From: Xanthomonas boreopolis
Lineage (GTDB): Bacteria > Pseudomonadota > Gammaproteobacteria > Xanthomonadales > Xanthomonadaceae
Direction: 5' to 3'
Length of the DNA: 64,000 nt
Assembly (NCBI GenBank): GCA_014654535.1
Contig: BNBA01000001.1
Span: 62,001-126,000, forward strand
Shown: positions 33,853 to 43,337 of the stretch, one piece after another
Numbering within the stretch: the first letter of the stretch is position 1
How the letters are laid out: every line of letters starts with the position of its first letter
Program-made: the position numbers and the translations under genes
The notes under the pieces: generated by a model
What the model was told of the DNA's origin: nothing
Database searches by the model: none
The model's input: the letters and a program-made list of their open reading frames with translations, nothing else

Positions 33853-34923
33853 CTACGCCGGCGGGTTGGCCAGCGCGACCAGACGCTCCGCCACGCGCTC
33901 CAATGGCACGACTTCCTGTGCCGCGCCGAGCTTGAACGCCGCGCCCGGCATGCCCCAGACCACGCTGCTGGCCTCGTCCTGGACCAGGGTCGACGCGCCG
34001 GCCTCGCGCATCTTCAGCAGGCCGCGGGCGCCGTCGTCGCCCATGCCGGTGAGGATCGCGCCGACCGCGTTCGGGCCGGCGTTGGCGGCGACCGACTGGA
34101 ACAGCACGTCCACCGCCGGCTTGTGGCGATTGACCGGCATGCCGTCGTCGATCCGTGCGCGCCAGCGGGCGCCGTCGCGCACGACGCGCAGGTGCTTGCC
34201 GCCCGGCGGCAGGTAGGCATGGCCGGGCAGGATGGCCTCGCCGTCGACGGCCTCGCGCACCGACATCGCCGAATGGCGGTCCAGGCGTTCGGCGAAGGCC
34301 GTGCTGAAGCTGGCCGGCAGGTGCTGGGTCAGCACGACGGCCGGGGCGTCGGCCGGCATGCCTTCGAGCACGATGCGCAGCGCCTCGGTGCCGCCGGCGG
34401 AGGCGCCGATGGCGATCAGGCGCTCGGTGGTACGAAAGCGCATCGAGCGCGCCGCGCCGGGCACCGGCGCTTCCGGCACGGGCCGGACCAGGGGCGGGCG
34501 GGCGATCGCGCGCACCCGGGCCTTGGCCGCGTTCTTGACCTTGGCGACGATCTCGGCGGCGTAGTCCTCCAGGCCGCGGGCGACGTCGAGCTTGGGCTTG
34601 GAGACGAAGTCCACCGCGCCCAGCGCCAGCGCCTGCAAGGTCGCATCGGCGCCGCGTTCGGTCAGCGACGAGATCATCACCACCGGCGTCGGGCGCAGCC
34701 GCATCAGGTTCTCGAGGAAGGCCAGCCCGTCCATGCGCGGCATCTCGATGTCGAGGGTGAGCACGTCCGGGGCGAAGCGCTTGATCTTCTCGCGCGCGAC
34801 ATAGGGGTCGGTGGCCGAGCCGACCACCTCGATGCCCGGGTCGCGGGACAGGATCTCGGTCAGGAGCTGCCGCACGACCGCCGAGTCGTCGACGATCAGC
34901 ACGCGTACGGGAGCTTCGATCAT
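33853..34923 (-). CDS. cheB: CheB: chemoreceptor glutamate methylesterase/deamidase
   Basis: CheB removes receptor methyl groups during adaptation and is activated by CheA phosphorylation. The 356-residue protein has a receiver (acceptor D58 in [15 protein letters not shown]109) and a methylesterase domain. Its triad is S175 ([11 protein letters not shown]), H201 (LTQHLPASF) and D297 ([11 protein letters not shown]). The ATG overlaps the cheD stop (ATGA), so cheR-cheD-cheB is a tightly coupled adaptation operon. Confidence 0.97.
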   Translation of the reverse strand: MIEAPVRVLIVDDSAVVRQLLTEILSRDPGIEVVGSATDPYVAREKIKRFAPDVLTLDIEMPRMDGLAFLENLMRLRPTPVVMISSLTERGADATLQALALGAVDFVSKPKLDVARGLEDYAAEIVAKVKNAAKARVRAIARPPLVRPVPEAPVPGAARSMRFRTTERLIAIGASAGGTEALRIVLEGMPADAPAVVLTQHLPASFSTAFAERLDRHSAMSVREAVDGEAILPGHAYLPPGGKHLRVVRDGARWRARIDDGMPVNRHKPAVDVLFQSVAANAGPNAVGAILTGMGDDGARGLLKMREAGASTLVQDEASSVVWGMPGAAFKLGAAQEVVPLERVAERLVALANPPA

Positions 34924-35516
34924 TCGAACAGCTCCACGCCGCCGGTGACCGGGGCCTTGGACAGGCGTGCGCGCACGGCGGATTCGGCCGCGGCGACCTC
35001 GGCCTCGTGGGCGTGCGGCAGGCGCTGCACGACCACGCGCCCGGTGGCCGGGAAGAACCAGATCTTGCGCGGGTGGATGCCCATCAGGTCCTCGGCGAGG
35101 ATCGGGATGTGCTCGGCCTGCAGGTACTGGCGCACGAATTCGGCGTTGCGCGTGCCGACCGGGTTGCTGGTGAATCCCTTGAGCACGTTGGCGCCGCCGA
35201 ACACCTTGGCCTCCAGCCGCTTGCGGTGCGCGCCGCGCTTGAGCAGGTCGTTGATCAGCAGTTCCATCGCGTAGCTGCCGTAGCGCGCGGGCGCGCCGTC
35301 GCCGACCTGGCCCTCAGGCAGCAGGAAGTGGTTCATGCCGCCGATCTTCAGCACCGGGTCGCGCAGGCAGGCGGCCACGCACGAGCCGAGGATGGTGGTC
35401 AGCGCGGTGTCGTCGTCGACCACCAGGTACTGGGTGGGCAGCAACTTGGCGGCGACGGTCTGGAACCGGGTGTCGTGGTAGCGCATCACCTCGTCGATCT
35501 TCGGCAGGCTGCTCAT
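34920..35516 (-). CDS. cheD: CheD: chemoreceptor glutamine deamidase
   Basis: CheD deamidates receptor glutamines and can tune CheA activity. The 198-residue protein has the catalytic Cys46 ([14 protein letters not shown]) and His63 ([10 protein letters not shown]), with the conserved GGANVLKGF and [18 protein letters not shown] at 35516 overlaps the cheR TGA; codons further upstream belong to cheR in another frame. CheD commonly pairs with CheC phosphatase in other bacteria; none is seen here, and CheZ is used instead. Confidence 0.95.
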   Translation of the reverse strand: MSSLPKIDEVMRYHDTRFQTVAAKLLPTQYLVVDDDTALTTILGSCVAACLRDPVLKIGGMNHFLLPEGQVGDGAPARYGSYAMELLINDLLKRGAHRKRLEAKVFGGANVLKGFTSNPVGTRNAEFVRQYLQAEHIPILAEDLMGIHPRKIWFFPATGRVVVQRLPHAHEAEVAAAESAVRARLSKAPVTGGVELFE

Positions 35517-36376
35517 GCCGGCGCCCCGTTGCGCGGCGCCCGGCGGTAGAGGGTGCGCCCGCAGGGTTGGATCAGGTCGGACGCGTGCAGGTAGTTCTCC
35601 GAGTGGCCGGTGTAGAGCAGGCCGTCGTCGCCGAGGTGCGTGACCAGCCGCGACAGGATGGCGCGCTGGGTGGGCTTGTCGAAATAGATCATCACGTTGC
35701 GGCAGAACAGGGCGGCGAACGGGCCGCCGGCGTCGTAGCGCGGCGCCAGCAGGTTGAGCTGGCGGAACTCGACCAGTTGGCGCAGCGCCGGCACCACCCG
35801 GCACTTGCCCTCGTTCGGGCCGGTGCCGCGCTGGAAGTACTTGCGCTTGACCGCGATGTCCAGCGAGGCGATGCGTTCGAGCGGATAGATGCCGCGCGAG
35901 GCGGTTTCCAGCACCTGCGTGTCCACGTCGGTGGCCAGGATCCTGACCGGCGGCGCCAAGGTGCCGAAGGCCTCGCAGGCGGTGATCGCGATCGAGTAGG
36001 GTTCCTCGCCGGTGGACGCCGCGCACGACCAGAGCTTGAGCGGGGCTTGTCCGGCACGCCGGCGCAGTTCCTCGTGCAGCTTGTCGAAGTGGTGGGGTTC
36101 GCGGAAGAACGAGGTGAGGTTGGTGGTCAGCGCATTGGTGAAAGATTGCCACTCCTCGTCGCCCTCGCCGCTGGCTTCCAGGCGATCCAGGTAGTCGCGG
36201 AACGAACGCAGCCCGAGCGCGCGCAAGCGCCGCGACAGCCGGCCATAGACCATGTCGCGCTTGGCCGGCGCCAGGGCGATCCCGGCGCGCTGGTGGATCA
36301 GGTCGCAGACGCGGCGGAAGTCGCGGTCGGCGAACTCGAATTCCCGGGAATCTGCGGTGGCATCGGCAGGCGTCAT
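35513..36376 (-). CDS. cheR: CheR: chemoreceptor methyltransferase
   Basis: CheR methylates receptor glutamates using S-adenosylmethionine. The 287-residue protein has the N-terminal helical domain ([28 protein letters not shown]) and the SAM-binding motif [25 protein letters not shown] and the terminal [10 protein letters not shown] complete the family pattern. ATG at 36376 is the first that leaves the alpha domain whole. One receptor in the window carries the C-terminal pentapeptide that docks CheR. A weak sigma-28-like element lies at 36404-36430. Confidence 0.96.
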   Translation of the reverse strand: MTPADATADSREFEFADRDFRRVCDLIHQRAGIALAPAKRDMVYGRLSRRLRALGLRSFRDYLDRLEASGEGDEEWQSFTNALTTNLTSFFREPHHFDKLHEELRRRAGQAPLKLWSCAASTGEEPYSIAITACEAFGTLAPPVRILATDVDTQVLETASRGIYPLERIASLDIAVKRKYFQRGTGPNEGKCRVVPALRQLVEFRQLNLLAPRYDAGGPFAALFCRNVMIYFDKPTQRAILSRLVTHLGDDGLLYTGHSENYLHASDLIQPCGRTLYRRAPRNGAPA

Positions 36377-36403
36377 TGGGCGGAAGGTCGGGGGACTATG
36401 GCG

Positions 36404-36430
36404 ATATCGGTCGGCGTGCCGGACGCCTGA
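36404..36430 (-). promoter_or_regulatory. Weak sigma-28-like promoter for cheR-cheD-cheB
   Basis: Minus-strand TCAGGCGT, 11-nt spacer, ACCGATAT. The -10 matches GCCGATAA at 6 of 8, but the -35 only at 4 of 8. Spacing is identical to the stronger candidates. The predicted start lies about 21 nt before the cheR ATG. Confidence 0.4.
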
Positions 36431-36458
36431 AGGCCGAAGGGGCCGAAAAGGAGAACGC

Positions 36459-36522
36459 CGGGGAGGGACTCCAGTCCCGGCGCCGTGCCGGCACTGCCTG
36501 GCGGGACTGAAGTTCCTCCCGC
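36459..36522. repeat. REP-like inverted pair (GGGAGGGACT family)
   Basis: The left arm (36459-36480) contains GGGAGGGACTCCAGTCCCG. The right arm (36501-36522) contains the inverted relative GCGGGACTGAAGTTCCTCCC. It lies upstream of cheR, beyond its promoter, and upstream of the MCP terminator. Confidence 0.7.
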
Positions 36523-36571
36523 TAGAGAGGCTTCTTCCGCACGACCCGTGCCGCGGCGGCATCAAAAAAAG

Positions 36572-36591
36572 GCCCCGGGCGGACCCGGGGC
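36572..36591 (-). terminator. Intrinsic terminator of the MCP gene at 36615
   Basis: GCCCCGGG (36572-36579) and CCCGGGGC (36584-36591) form a perfect 8-bp stem with a 4-nt loop. On the minus strand it is followed by CTTTTTTT (A-run 36564-36570). It lies 24 bp past the receptor stop, a textbook intrinsic terminator. Confidence 0.9.
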
Positions 36592-36614
36592 GATCGGAAC
36601 AGCGAAACGGTGGA

Positions 36615-38996
36615 TCAGAATTCCTGCCAGTCGCCATCCGCCAGCACCGGCTCGCTCTCGCTCTTGAGCGGACGCGAGGCGCGCACCGGCCGGGCCGGCG
36701 CGGCCGCCGGCGCCGCCTTGGCGGTCCTGGCGACGGTGCGCGGCGGTGCGCTGGCGGCCTGCACCGCCGCGGGCAGGTCGTCGAGCTTGAAGACGGCCAC
36801 GGCCTCGGCGAGCTGCGCGGCCTGTTCCTCCATGGCACGGGCGGCGGCGGTGGCTTCCTCGACCAGGGCGGCGTTCTGCTGGGTGGTCTCGTCCATCTGG
36901 GTGATGGTCTGGTTGACCTGCTCGATGCCGCTGCTCTGTTCCTGCGAGGCGGCGGAGATCTCGGCCATGATGTCGGTGACGCGCTGCACGCTGGCGACGA
37001 TCTCGCCCATGGTGGCGCCAGCCTTGTGCACGAGCGCCGAGCCGTCGGCGACCTTGCCGACCGAGTCGTCGATCAGGCCCTTGATCTCCTTGGCGGCGTT
37101 GGCCGAACGCTGGGCGAGGGTGCGCACTTCGCTGGCGACCACGGCGAAGCCGCGGCCCTGCTCGCCGGCGCGCGCGGCCTCGACGGCGGCGTTGAGGGCG
37201 AGGATGTTGGTCTGGAAGGCGATGCCGTCGATGACCGAGATGATCTCGGCGATCTTCTTGGAGGAACGCTCGATCTCGCCCATCGTGGAGACGACCTGGC
37301 TGACGACCTGGCCGCCGTCGCGGGCGACGCCGGCGGCGCCCTGCGCGAGCTGGTTGGCCTGGCGGGCGTGCTCGGCGTTCTGCTTGACGGTGGAGGTGAG
37401 CTCTTCCATCGAGGCCGCGGTTTCCTCGAGGTTGGCGGCCTGCTGCTCGGTGCGGCGGGAGAGGTCGTTGTTGCCGGAGGCGATCTCGACGGCAGCGGTG
37501 TTGATCGCCTGCGAGGACTGCTTGATGCGCCCGACGATGTCGGCCAGCTGCTCGGCGGTGGCATTGGCGTCGTCGCGCATGCGGGCGAACACGCCCTGGA
37601 AATCGCCGTGCATGCGGGCCGTCAGGTCGCCGCGCGACAATGCCGAGAGCAGGCCGGAGATCTGCTCGATGCTGGACGAATTGGCTTCCAGCAGGCTGTT
37701 GAGCTGCTGGGCCAGCTGCAGGAAGAAACCCTCCTTGCCGTCCTGGGAGACGCGCCCGCCGAGGTCGCCGGCGGCCGCGGCGCGGACGATGCGCGCCACT
37801 TCCTCCTCGACGCCGACCTCGACGGTGCGGTCGCGCCATTCGCAGACGTTGCCGCTGAGGTTGCCGTCGGTATCGCGGATGAGCGTGATGGTCTGGGCGA
37901 TCACCGCCTCGCCGAAGCGTTCCTCGACCTGGGCGCTGCCGTCCTTCTCGAGCTTGCCGGCGACCGCGCGCAGGGCCGCTTCGGACAGGCCGAGATAGGC
38001 GACGGGGCGGCCGATCACGTCGTTGCCGTCGAAGTCCGGCGAGACCGTGCGCAGGCTATCCTGGTGCAGCGCCGCGGTCCTGCGGAACGATTCGTTGGCG
38101 TAGATGACGATGCGGTCGCGGTCGGTGATGAAGGTCGGGGTCGAGGAGCTGTCCAGCGCGGTGCGGATGCGCAGGTTCTCGCTGGCGATGGCCTGGTCGC
38201 GCTCGATGCGCTCCTTCAGGTCGCGCTGCATGCGCTGCATGGCGCGCATCAGGTCGCCGACCTCGTCCGCGCGCGAAACGTCGATATGGCCGTCCAGCTT
38301 GCCGCCGGCCACGTCGTTGGCCACGGCGACCGCGCCGCGCACGGTCTTGACCAGGGCATTGGCGAAGAACCACGCCAGCACCAGGCCGCCCGCGATGCCG
38401 GCCGCGATCATCACCCCGGTCAGCGTCACGGAGGTCGCGTGCACGTCCTCGGCCTGCTCCTTGGCGGCCTGGGCGAGCTTGTTGTCCTCGGCGATCAGCG
38501 CGGCCAGCGAGTCCTGGGCCTTCCGGTGCAGCATGCGGGTTTCGCCGACGAACGTGTCGACCGCATCGTCGGGCAGGTTCAGCTGGATCATCTCCTCGAC
38601 GCTGGCATAGGAGGCGCTGGCCTTCTTCCAGTCGGCGACGAAAGCGTCGAACAGCTTCTTCTGCTCGGGCGTCTCGATCAGCCGGGGATAGGCCTTGATC
38701 GCGGCGTCGATCTGCCCGTGCAACTGGATGGCGCGTTGCTTGGCTTCCTCCTTCACCGAGTCGCTGGCGCGGACCAGGCCCTGGTAGGCGGAGTTGCGAT
38801 ACTCGCCGATCATGCCGCGCAGTTCGCCGGCCTCGCGCACGCTGGACATGGTGTTGCCGGCCAGCTGCTTGCTGGCGCGGTTGAGGGACGACAGACCGGT
38901 GAAGGCGATGATGCCCTGGATCAGCATGAGCGTCAGGACGACGCCGAAGGCCAGCAGCAGCTTCGGCTTCAGTTTGAGATTGATGATCCACTGCAT
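36615..38996 (-). CDS. Methyl-accepting chemotaxis protein (4HB-HAMP-PAS type) with CheR/CheB docking tail
   Basis: A 793-residue receptor. TM1 (about residues 12-32) precedes a periplasmic four-helix-bundle sensor (33-190), and TM2 (about 193-213) leads to HAMP ([17 protein letters not shown]). A PAS-like region follows (about 270-390; [24 protein letters not shown]). A second HAMP-like segment, then the signalling hairpin tip [29 protein letters not shown], complete the core. It ends in a flexible Ala/Pro linker and DWQEF, matching the W-x-x-F pentapeptide that tethers CheR/CheB. Its signalling domain is nearly identical to that of the receptor at 41111. It probably shares a transcript with the exported protein upstream (80-bp gap). 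Confidence 0.95.
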   Translation of the reverse strand: MQWIINLKLKPKLLLAFGVVLTLMLIQGIIAFTGLSSLNRASKQLAGNTMSSVREAGELRGMIGEYRNSAYQGLVRASDSVKEEAKQRAIQLHGQIDAAIKAYPRLIETPEQKKLFDAFVADWKKASASYASVEEMIQLNLPDDAVDTFVGETRMLHRKAQDSLAALIAEDNKLAQAAKEQAEDVHATSVTLTGVMIAAGIAGGLVLAWFFANALVKTVRGAVAVANDVAGGKLDGHIDVSRADEVGDLMRAMQRMQRDLKERIERDQAIASENLRIRTALDSSSTPTFITDRDRIVIYANESFRRTAALHQDSLRTVSPDFDGNDVIGRPVAYLGLSEAALRAVAGKLEKDGSAQVEERFGEAVIAQTITLIRDTDGNLSGNVCEWRDRTVEVGVEEEVARIVRAAAAGDLGGRVSQDGKEGFFLQLAQQLNSLLEANSSSIEQISGLLSALSRGDLTARMHGDFQGVFARMRDDANATAEQLADIVGRIKQSSQAINTAAVEIASGNNDLSRRTEQQAANLEETAASMEELTSTVKQNAEHARQANQLAQGAAGVARDGGQVVSQVVSTMGEIERSSKKIAEIISVIDGIAFQTNILALNAAVEAARAGEQGRGFAVVASEVRTLAQRSANAAKEIKGLIDDSVGKVADGSALVHKAGATMGEIVASVQRVTDIMAEISAASQEQSSGIEQVNQTITQMDETTQQNAALVEEATAAARAMEEQAAQLAEAVAVFKLDDLPAAVQAASAPPRTVARTAKAAPAAAPARPVRASRPLKSESEPVLADGDWQEF

Positions 38997-39076
38997 GAAC
39001 GCTGTTCCTTGTTGGGATGCTGCAGGCGGCAGCTGCGAGCCCGCCGCCGGCGGCCGGCGGCGGGGGCAGGAAAGGA

Positions 39077-39448
39077 TTACTTGATCGTGGCCAGCTTCAG
39101 GCTCGACGGCGAGCTGACGTCGATGGCCGCGCGCGAGCTGTCGCGCTCGATCTTGCCGATCACGCAGATGTCCTTGCCCTCGAGCGATTCGGGCGGGAAG
39201 CTGAACTTGCCGCGGTCGGAACCGGCGATGCGCGCCGAGAAGGTGTGGCGGGGGAACATGCCGCCCATGTAGAGGAAGGTCGGCTCGCCTTCCGAACCCT
39301 GCGCGTACTTGGCCTTCTCGACCTTGCCGCAGACCATGCCGTCCTTGCCCACGAACCGGGAAGCCATTTCCGGCGGGATCATTTCCTGCGACTGCGCGAA
39401 CGCGGTGGAAGCGACGGCGGCGAGGACGAGGGGAAGCAGGGATTTCAT
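39077..39448 (-). CDS. Small exported protein of unknown function, upstream of an MCP
   Basis: A 123-residue protein with a clear Sec signal ([20 protein letters not shown], cleavage likely after AFA at residue 18). A compact beta-rich domain follows, with [15 protein letters not shown] and [13 protein letters not shown], reminiscent of small OB-fold periplasmic proteins (weak resemblance, not an assignment). The two cysteines could form a disulfide. ATG at 39448 fits the signal peptide; upstream in-frame codons cross a sigma-28-like promoter and a CRP/Clp-like site. The receptor gene follows by 80 bp on the same strand, so a role in presenting a ligand to that receptor is conceivable but unproven. 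Confidence 0.8.
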   Translation of the reverse strand: MKSLLPLVLAAVASTAFAQSQEMIPPEMASRFVGKDGMVCGKVEKAKYAQGSEGEPTFLYMGGMFPRHTFSARIAGSDRGKFSFPPESLEGKDICVIGKIERDSSRAAIDVSSPSSLKLATIK

Positions 39449-39510
39449 CGGTGTTCTCCGGAATACGATACGGGTGGGGCGAGCCTCCGCGACGGAGGTC
39501 CTTGCCGGTG

Positions 39511-39537
39511 CTATCGGCGTGGTCGTCGGCATCTTGA
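39511..39537 (-). promoter_or_regulatory. Sigma-28-like promoter for the exported protein and MCP
   Basis: Minus-strand TCAAGATG, 11-nt spacer, GCCGATAG. The -10 matches 7 of 8 and the -35 matches 5 of 8 to TAAAGTTT/GCCGATAA. The predicted start near 39504 leaves a leader of about 56 nt. Confidence 0.65.
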
Positions 39538-39547
39538 CCGGGTGATA

Positions 39548-39563
39548 TGTGATTTCCGTCACT
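39548..39563. promoter_or_regulatory. CRP/Clp-like binding site
   Basis: TGTGA TTTCCG TCACT matches the CRP-family consensus TGTGA-N6-TCACA at 9 of 10 defined positions. Its centre lies about 52 bp upstream of the predicted sigma-28 start of the exported-protein gene. In xanthomonads the CRP-like protein Clp binds this motif and is inhibited by c-di-GMP. Confidence 0.55.
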
Positions 39564-39585
39564 TTTTCACGCATGCGTCACGCGG

Positions 39586-39606
39586 CTGTCGGGAATGTCC
39601 CGACAG
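39586..39606 (-). terminator. Hairpin downstream of cheW
   Basis: CTGTCGGGA (39586-39594), loop ATG, TCCCGACAG (39598-39606) form a perfect 9-bp stem 6 bp past the cheW stop. No immediate T-run follows. A palindromic ACGCATGCGT (39569-39578) lies next to it. Confidence 0.55.
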
Positions 39607-39611
39607 CGCGC

Positions 39612-40097
39612 TCAGGCCGCTTCTTCCGCGGTTTCCTGCTGGGCGAGGTCGGCGCTGTCGAGCAGGCTTTCGATATCCAGCAGGATCAGCATGCGATCGC
39701 CTTCCGTGCCGATGCCGGAGATGAAACGGGTGTCGACCGCGGCGCCGAATTCCGGGGTGGGGCGGATCTGTTCGTCGGACAGCGCGATCACGTCGGACAC
39801 GCTGTCCACCACGATGCCGACCACGCGGCTGTCGACGTTGAGGACGATCATCACGGTGAAGGCGTCGTAGCGCGCTTCCTTCAGCTTCAGCTTCAGGCGC
39901 AGGTCGATGACCGGCACGATGGTGCCGCGCAGGTTGATCACGCCCTTGATGTAGTCGGGTGCGTCGGGCACGCGGGTGACGGTGTCGTAGCCGCGGATCT
40001 CCTGCACCTTGAGGATGTCCACGCCGTAGTGTTCTTCGCCGAGGGCAAAGCTGAGGAATTCGCCGCCTTTGCCGGCGGTGGGGGTCTTGTCGTTCAT
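39612..40097 (-). CDS. cheW: CheW: chemotaxis coupling protein
   Basis: CheW links receptors to CheA. The 161-residue protein is a single CheW beta-barrel domain: FLSFALGEEHYGVDILKVQEIR, the receptor-binding IKGVINLRGTIVPVIDLRLKL, and the closing VDTRFISGIGTEGDRMLILLDIE. It has its own strong sigma-28-like promoter and ends in a hairpin, so it is probably monocistronic. This is the only stand-alone CheW in the window; a second CheW-like domain is in the ParP-type protein at 47054. Confidence 0.96.
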   Translation of the reverse strand: MNDKTPTAGKGGEFLSFALGEEHYGVDILKVQEIRGYDTVTRVPDAPDYIKGVINLRGTIVPVIDLRLKLKLKEARYDAFTVMIVLNVDSRVVGIVVDSVSDVIALSDEQIRPTPEFGAAVDTRFISGIGTEGDRMLILLDIESLLDSADLAQQETAEEAA

Positions 40098-40145
40098 GGC
40101 GGCTCCAGCGTGCGCTGCGAAGGCAACGGGGGGTCTGTCCGATCC

Positions 40146-40172
40146 TGATCGGCTGGAGCGGCGGCAACTTTA
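40146..40172 (-). promoter_or_regulatory. Sigma-28-like promoter of cheW
   Basis: Minus-strand TAAAGTTG, 11-nt spacer, GCCGATCA. Both halves match TAAAGTTT/GCCGATAA at 7 of 8 positions, making it the best FliA-type site in the window. The predicted start lies about 42 nt upstream of the cheW ATG. Confidence 0.8.
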
Positions 40173-40253
40173 GGGCCTGGCGTGAGGTGGGGCTGGCGTT
40201 CCCGTCGGAGCGAGGGGCGTGGCCGGGATGGGGCGCCGAAGGAGGAATGCGTC

Positions 40254-40283
40254 GTGGCAGGGACTCCAGCCCCGGCGGGCCTT
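40254..40283. repeat. Partial REP-like copy (GGGACTCCAG family)
   Basis: GGCAGGGACTCCAGCCCCGG followed by a CGGGCCTTGCCGG hairpin, between cheW and the PilZ gene. It is a degenerate single copy of the family seen at 36459 and 63091. Confidence 0.5.
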
Positions 40284-40294
40284 GCCGGCGTGGT

Positions 40295-41089
40295 TCAGAA
40301 CACGCCGCTTTTGCGCGCGTTGCGCTGCCGGTCCACGCGGAAGATGTAGCGCTGGATCGCCTCGCCGGCGCCGCGCGGGAGGTCCGTGAACTGCAGGCCC
40401 ATGCGGATGCTTTCCTGGCCGTTGGGCAGGGTCTGCCGGAACTGGTTGCATGCGGTCAGCGGCAGCGCGATCGGGTCCTGGTCCGGGAGCTTCAGCACGC
40501 AGTCGCGGCAGGTGCGGTGGAGTTCCGGCAGCGGCATGCCGGGGGCGAGTGCGACGGCCAGCCCGCCGCCGCTGATGTCGATGACGCGCAGGTCCAGTTC
40601 GATCCTGCGCCCGCTCTCGTGTTCGAAGCGGAGCAGGCAGCTGGGCGACTCGGTGACCGGCGTTTCCAGCCGGTAGTGCTCGCGGCGCTGCAGGTAGTAG
40701 AAGGCGTCCGGCAGGGGCGCGCGAAAGGCGACATGGGCGTCGCGCTCGATCCGCCGGTGGCCGGCGACGCGGAAACGGACCCGCACGCGTTCGAGCTGGG
40801 CGAAGCAGAGCAGGTAGCCGGCCTCCGCCGCCGCCCGGTTGGAGGCTTCCTGCGGGCTGCCATCGAGGATCAGCCAGGCCTGGTCGCCGGCGTCCTCCAC
40901 GTCGAGCACGGCGGTGGGGAAGAACAGGTCGCGGCCGCCGACGTGGGCGGTGATCAGCGAGCGCTGCTGGACCAGCGACTGCAGCAACCCCCGGATCTGG
41001 CGAGGGTTGCGCACCAGGTATTTCTCGTCGCCCTCCGCGCCCTCGCCGGGCGCGTCTCCTGGGGCTTCGGAAGCGTTGCCTTCGGCCAT
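40295..41089 (-). CDS. ycgR: YcgR-type flagellar brake protein (YcgR_N-PilZ)
   Basis: A 264-residue protein. The N-terminal YcgR domain (about residues 24-125, YLVRNPRQIRGLLQSLVQQR) is followed by a PilZ domain (about 132-250). Its c-di-GMP motif has both parts: R-R-E-H-Y-R (residues 135-140, the RxxxR box) and DISGGGLAV (the D/N-x-S-x-x-G box). YcgR proteins bind the flagellar motor when c-di-GMP is high and slow rotation. It sits 21 bp downstream of the receptor at 41111 on the same strand, so c-di-GMP control is built into the chemotaxis operon. Confidence 0.92.
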   Translation of the reverse strand: MAEGNASEAPGDAPGEGAEGDEKYLVRNPRQIRGLLQSLVQQRSLITAHVGGRDLFFPTAVLDVEDAGDQAWLILDGSPQEASNRAAAEAGYLLCFAQLERVRVRFRVAGHRRIERDAHVAFRAPLPDAFYYLQRREHYRLETPVTESPSCLLRFEHESGRRIELDLRVIDISGGGLAVALAPGMPLPELHRTCRDCVLKLPDQDPIALPLTACNQFRQTLPNGQESIRMGLQFTDLPRGAGEAIQRYIFRVDRQRNARKSGVF

Positions 41090-41110
41090 GGACCCTGGAC
41101 GCTGCAGGCG

Positions 41111-43336
41111 TTATCGCGGATTGAGGTTGACCACGGTATCGGCCGTCCGCTCGGTTCTTGAAGGGCCGGGCCGCGCCGCCTGCGCCAGCAGCGCGTCGAC
41201 GCCGTCCTCCCCGAGCCGGAACAGCGCGACCGCGTCGACCAGCTGGCTGGCCTGGTGTTCCATCGCCCGCGCGGCGGCGGAGGCCTCCTCGACCAGGCTG
41301 GCGTTCTGCTGGGTGGATTCGTCCATGTGCGCCAGGGTCCGGTTGACCTGGTCGATGCCCGCGCTCTGCTCCTGCGAGGCGCCGGAGATCTGCGCCATGA
41401 TGTCGGTGACGCGCTGCACGCTGGCGACGATCTCGCCCATGGTGGCGCCAGCCTGCTTGACCAGCGCCGCCCCGCTTGCCACCCGGCCGGTCGAGTCGTC
41501 GATCAGCCGCTTGATCTCCCCGGCCGCGGCGGCCGAGCGCTGGGCGAGGGTGCGCACCTCGCTGGCGACCACGGTGAAGCCGCGGCCCTGCTCACCGGCG
41601 CGCGCGGCCTCGACGGCGGCGTTGAGGGCCAGGATGTTGGTCTGGAAGGCGATGCCGTCGATGACCGAGATGATCTCGGCGATCTTCTTCGAGGACGCCT
41701 CGATCTCGTCCATCGTGGCGACGACCCGGCCGACCACCGTGCCGCCCTCCGAGGCGACGCTGGCGGCGCCCTGCGCGAGCTGGTTGGCCTGGCGGGCGTG
41801 CTCGGCGTTCTGCTTGACCGTGGAGGTCAGTTCTTCCATGGCGGCCGCGGTCTGCTCCAGCGCGGCCGCCTGCTGCTCGGTGCGGCGGGCGAGGTCGCTG
41901 TTGCCGGCGGAGATCTCCGCGGCGGCGGTGTCGATCGCCAGGGCGGAGTCCTTGATCCGCCGCACGATGCCGGTCAGTTGCGCGGCGGTGCTGTTGGCGT
42001 CCTCGCCGATCCGCGCGAACACGCCTTCCAGGCCACCCTGCATGCGCGCGCCGAGGTCGCCGTGCGACAGCGAGGACAGCAGGGCGGAGATGCCGTCCAG
42101 CGCATGCGCGTTGTTGTCCAGCAGCTCGTTGAGCTGTTGCGCCAGCTGGCGGAAGAAGCCCTGCTTGCCGTCCAGCGCGACGCGGTCCTTGAGGTTGCCG
42201 CGGGCGGCTTCGCGGACGATGCGGGCGACTTCTTCTTCCACCTGCACCTCGGCGGTACGGTCGGCCCATTCCACGACGTAACCGAGCCGCTCGCCGGCGG
42301 AGTCGGCGACCGGGTTGATGATCAGCCGCATGTTGCGCCCGCCGACCTTGATCTGGGCGCGGTGCGTGCCGCTCAGCCGGTCGAGCAGCCGGGCCTGGTG
42401 CTCGGGATGGCGGTGGAACTGGTCGATGCTGCTGCCGAGCAGCCGGGCGGCGTCGAAGCCGGGGAGGTCGCGGCGCAGGTCGTCCTGGGCCTCGGCCAGC
42501 ATCGCGGCCAGCGGGCGGTTGACGTAGACGATCGTGCGTTGCGCATCGGCGATCATCACGTGGGTGGTGACGTTGTCGAGGGCGCTGCGCAGGCGCAGGC
42601 TCTCGCAGTGCTCGCGTTGCTGCTGCGCATGCTGGCGCAGCAGCTGGTCGCTGGCGGCCGCCAGCGTGTGCGCCAGCGAACCTTCCGGGAAGTCCATGCC
42701 ATGGAACTCCTCGGGCAGGGGCTGTTCCTGGGCGATGTTGCGGGCGGCGCGCGCGAGCGCGCGCGGATCGTGGCCGACCGAGCGCAGCTGCCTGCGCATC
42801 GGCACCGCCATCATCGCCAGGATCGCGGTTTCGACGATCACGGCGCCGGCGTGGATGAGCAGGACGCCGAACCCGGTGCCGGGCGCGAACGCCCGCAATG
42901 GCCAGCCTTGGCGCTGCAGCCAGAAGAACGCCAGGTGGTGGACCGCGATCGCCGCGGCCGCGACCACGATCGGGCGCCAGTCGCGGTAGTACACCAGCAG
43001 CGCGATCGCCATGATGACCACGAAATGCACTTCGGCCATGCCGCCGGACTGGTGGATCAGCAGCGCCGACAGCGCCATCAGCACCAGGCCGATGGTGCAG
43101 CGGCTCAGCAGCGTGCCCGGGTATAGCAGGTGCTGCCCGGCGGCGACGGCCAGCGACGGCAGCGCCACGATCAGGAACGGCCACCACTGGCCCAGCCAGG
43201 CGGCCGCGACCAGGCTGGCGAATGCCAGCAGCCCGCCCAGGCCCAGGAACAGGCGATCGGCGCTGACCGCCAATTGCCGCAGGTACGGAAGCGATTCGTC
43301 GTTGGCAGGTCTGGCTGCTGGGTGGCTGGACCGCAT
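41111..43336 (-). CDS. Methyl-accepting chemotaxis protein with integral-membrane sensor and PAS domain
   Basis: A 741-residue receptor without a periplasmic sensor. The N-terminus (about residues 28-185) is a bundle of five to six membrane helices, including [20 protein letters not shown] and [10 protein letters not shown], so the input is in or near the membrane. A PAS-like domain (about 245-355, [19 protein letters not shown]) precedes the signalling hairpin [29 protein letters not shown]. It ends VVNLNPR with no W-x-x-F docking tail, unlike the receptor at 36615. It starts 2 bp before the small anchored protein's stop is cleared, and ycgR follows. Confidence 0.94.
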   Translation of the reverse strand: MRSSHPAARPANDESLPYLRQLAVSADRLFLGLGGLLAFASLVAAAWLGQWWPFLIVALPSLAVAAGQHLLYPGTLLSRCTIGLVLMALSALLIHQSGGMAEVHFVVIMAIALLVYYRDWRPIVVAAAAIAVHHLAFFWLQRQGWPLRAFAPGTGFGVLLIHAGAVIVETAILAMMAVPMRRQLRSVGHDPRALARAARNIAQEQPLPEEFHGMDFPEGSLAHTLAAASDQLLRQHAQQQREHCESLRLRSALDNVTTHVMIADAQRTIVYVNRPLAAMLAEAQDDLRRDLPGFDAARLLGSSIDQFHRHPEHQARLLDRLSGTHRAQIKVGGRNMRLIINPVADSAGERLGYVVEWADRTAEVQVEEEVARIVREAARGNLKDRVALDGKQGFFRQLAQQLNELLDNNAHALDGISALLSSLSHGDLGARMQGGLEGVFARIGEDANSTAAQLTGIVRRIKDSALAIDTAAAEISAGNSDLARRTEQQAAALEQTAAAMEELTSTVKQNAEHARQANQLAQGAASVASEGGTVVGRVVATMDEIEASSKKIAEIISVIDGIAFQTNILALNAAVEAARAGEQGRGFTVVASEVRTLAQRSAAAAGEIKRLIDDSTGRVASGAALVKQAGATMGEIVASVQRVTDIMAQISGASQEQSAGIDQVNRTLAHMDESTQQNASLVEEASAAARAMEHQASQLVDAVALFRLGEDGVDALLAQAARPGPSRTERTADTVVNLNPR

Positions 43337-43337
43337 G

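Noticed and set aside
41110-41136. Sigma-28 promoter for ycgR
   Set aside because: CGCGATAA is a partial -10 only and the -35 position is unlike the consensus; ycgR sits 21 bp behind the receptor gene and is better explained as co-transcribed.
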